Origin: Halopseudomonas sabulinigri
GTDB lineage: Bacteria; Pseudomonadota; Gammaproteobacteria; Pseudomonadales; Pseudomonadaceae
Assembly: GCF_900105255.1 (NCBI RefSeq)
Contig: NZ_LT629763.1
Span: 620,001 to 684,000, forward strand
Length of the DNA stretch: 64,000 nt
Reading direction: 5' to 3'
Positions 62,750 to 64,000 of the stretch are shown here, piece by piece. Both the position numbers and the translations under genes were made by a program. Below the pieces are notes generated by a model. It did not search any database. It saw only the letters and a list, made by a program, of their open reading frames with translations, and was not told the origin of the DNA. The number at the start of each line of letters is the position of its first letter. The stretch's first letter is position 1.

Positions 62750-64000
62750 TCAATTACGCAGCAAGTTCGCCAGCGCCTCCATAACCCGCCGGGTCATTGC
62801 GTAGGTAAAGTCGTTGGATGCCACCGGGTGGGAGCCCAGGCGCACCACACTCAGCTGCGCGACTGGGTTCACATGGATCAACTGACCGTGCACGCCCATG
62901 GCCTCGAATACGCCATCACTGTTGTGCGATACCCACCACTGGTCGTGGTACGAGTATCCTTCCATGCCCTGGCGGCCGAAGCGTGCAAAAGCCTCCCGGT
63001 CGCCGCCACGCTGTATCTCGGCAATGATCTCCTGCGGCACTATCTGTTGACCGTTATAGCACCCGCCCTGACGCAGCATTTCAGCAAATCGCCCCAGATC
63101 CCGCAGCGTCGCATTCAGCCCTGCGCCGGCCCATTCGGTACCCTTGCCGTCCAGCAGTATGTAGGCGTCCTGCTCGGCGCCCAGTTTGCTCCAGATGCGC
63201 TCGGTAACCTGTTGGGCCAGATCTTTGCCGCTCACCCGGCGGATGATCCAGCCGAGCACCTCGCTGTGCACAGTGCGATAGGCAAAGTGCTCGCCATGCG
63301 CGCGATCGGCGCCAATCGACGGCAGGTACTCATACAGACTGGTAGGGCCCTGCCAGTCTGAGGACTGGGTAATACCGGCAGACAGCCCGTAGTGAATGAC
63401 ATCCGAGGTGCCATCGGCATAGACCTCCGAGTACTTCACATCGGCGGTCATATCCAGCACCTGCTGTACGCTGGCACCGGCCCAGCCGGAATTGGCCAGC
63501 TCGGGAATGTGGGCGACCACCTCCGACTGGCCGTCCAGCAGCCCTTCGTGCATCAGCATCCTGGCAATCAAACCGGTGAACGACTTGGTCACCGACCAGA
63601 GCATGTGCGGGCTAAGCTCATCGGCCATGTTCGGGTAGGCCTGATAGATCACCTGCCCCTGGTGGATGATCAGCAGGGCATCGGCGTAGGAGCGCTCGAG
63701 AAACTCGCTGAAGCTGATCGACTCGCCTTCCTGCAGGTTGATCTGCAGCGCGTTGATCTGGGCCTCGCGGTTTTCGCCTTCTGGCAGCAGCGATGCAGCA
63801 TGCGGGCCGCGGCTGATCTGGCGTGACGGGATCAGCTCGCGCATATGTTGGAATGCCCAGCGAACCTTGGGGTAGTCGATCAGATAGTCGGCGCGGGTGA
63901 TTTGCTTGTCCGCCGCTGGCGGAAAGCCCTGCATATAGTTCAAGTCAGCCAGCTTGATGCTGGCTGAGGGCGGATAACTGGGGGCACCGGACTGCTCCGG
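62750..64000 (-). CDS. Beta-lactamase-fold serine hydrolase, 5' end cut by window edge
   Basis: This is the C-terminal 416 residues of a class C-type serine hydrolase. The S-x-x-K motif is SVTK, with YRTVHSE at the Y-x-N-like position and GVHGQ near the third motif. The frame is open to the right edge, so the true start is outside; the TTG at 63943 is internal. Members are esterases, D-amino peptidases or 6-aminohexanoate-dimer hydrolase-like enzymes, and this one resembles the last group in length and motif spacing. It is not a typical resistance enzyme. Confidence 0.88.
   Translation of the reverse strand, partial: PEQSGAPSYPPSASIKLADLNYMQGFPPAADKQITRADYLIDYPKVRWAFQHMRELIPSRQISRGPHAASLLPEGENREAQINALQINLQEGESISFSEFLERSYADALLIIHQGQVIYQAYPNMADELSPHMLWSVTKSFTGLIARMLMHEGLLDGQSEVVAHIPELANSGWAGASVQQVLDMTADVKYSEVYADGTSDVIHYGLSAGITQSSDWQGPTSLYEYLPSIGADRAHGEHFAYRTVHSEVLGWIIRRVSGKDLAQQVTERIWSKLGAEQDAYILLDGKGTEWAGAGLNATLRDLGRFAEMLRQGGCYNGQQIVPQEIIAEIQRGGDREAFARFGRQGMEGYSYHDQWWVSHNSDGVFEAMGVHGQLIHVNPVAQLSVVRLGSHPVASNDFTYAMTRRVMEALANLLRN

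Noticed and set aside
62750..64000. The serine hydrolase as an antibiotic-resistance beta-lactamase
   Set aside because: The SxxK motif is shared by many esterases and amidases. The other motifs and the length fit non-resistance serine hydrolases better.

Overview
The window is ordinary-looking chromosomal DNA, moderately GC-rich and densely coding, from a gammaproteobacterium of the Pseudomonas lineage. The best markers are the linked block gacA (uvrY), uvrC, pgsA, tRNA-Gly, tRNA-Cys, tRNA-Leu; the Pseudomonas-type iron-regulated imelysin / di-heme oxidase / imelysin / DUF1513 operon; and a VC_2705-type symporter near a CBS-DUF294 protein and a DnaQ-like exonuclease. A marine or halotolerant Pseudomonas relative such as Halopseudomonas is plausible, but this is inferred from gene content only. 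No phage genes, insertion sequences, CRISPR arrays or rRNA were seen. Both ends cut a gene: a lipase at the left edge and a serine hydrolase at the right edge.

Layout, left to right. 0-8.8 kb: a VolA/Pla-1-type lipase (5' cut), a membrane GGDEF-EAL protein, two tandem DUF1254/DUF1214 exported proteins, and a LysR gene divergent from a PACE biocide-efflux gene. 8.8-17.2 kb: a COG0523 (ZigA-like) GTPase behind a Zur-box-like palindrome, an epoxide-hydrolase-like enzyme, the complete cyoABCDE quinol oxidase operon and a divergent group 2 truncated hemoglobin. 17.2-22 kb: a compact four-gene minus-strand set (PAS-GGDEF, hexose-6-phosphate mutarotase, octaheme TPR cytochrome, GNAT). 22-29.5 kb: a TPP riboswitch in front of a sodium:solute symporter, a Baeyer-Villiger-type monooxygenase with a 3-hydroxyacyl-CoA dehydrogenase, an MFS exporter, a DUF900 lipoprotein and a small coiled-coil protein. 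29.5-30.6 kb: a flavin patch consisting of promoter, FMN riboswitch, ribH2 and a convergent dodecin gene. 30.7-35.8 kb: the Fur-type iron-regulated imelysin operon. 35.8-38.6 kb: arsR-gapdh-arsJ for arsenate. 38.7-43.3 kb: PilZ, PCu(A)C copper chaperone, TRIC-type channel, glutathione reductase and UDP-glucose dehydrogenase. 43.3-46.8 kb: an AraC-type regulator, a TonB-dependent siderophore receptor behind a Fur box, and a 58-residue membrane protein that is easy to miss. 47-50.7 kb: the tRNA block, including a decayed second tRNA-Gly, then pgsA, uvrC and gacA. 50.9-57.2 kb: a CBS-DUF294 / exonuclease pair, a FadL-family porin and a DUF4212 / VC_2705-type symporter. 57.4-64 kb: a NadN/UshA-type nucleotidase lipoprotein, a PQQ membrane glucose dehydrogenase, a DUF4197 protein and the serine hydrolase.

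Common themes are metal and stress handling (Zur, Fur, arsenate, copper, glutathione), a bo-type respiratory branch, cyclic-di-GMP signalling (two GGDEF proteins and one PilZ protein) and cofactor sensing by RNA (TPP and FMN riboswitches). I did not find a clearly new multi-gene system. The least explained units are the octaheme-cytochrome operon and the tandem DUF1254 pair with twin palindromes upstream. The clearest overlooked small features are the tRNA-Gly pseudogene and the 58-residue ORF. Function names rest on motif recognition by eye, because no database search was possible.
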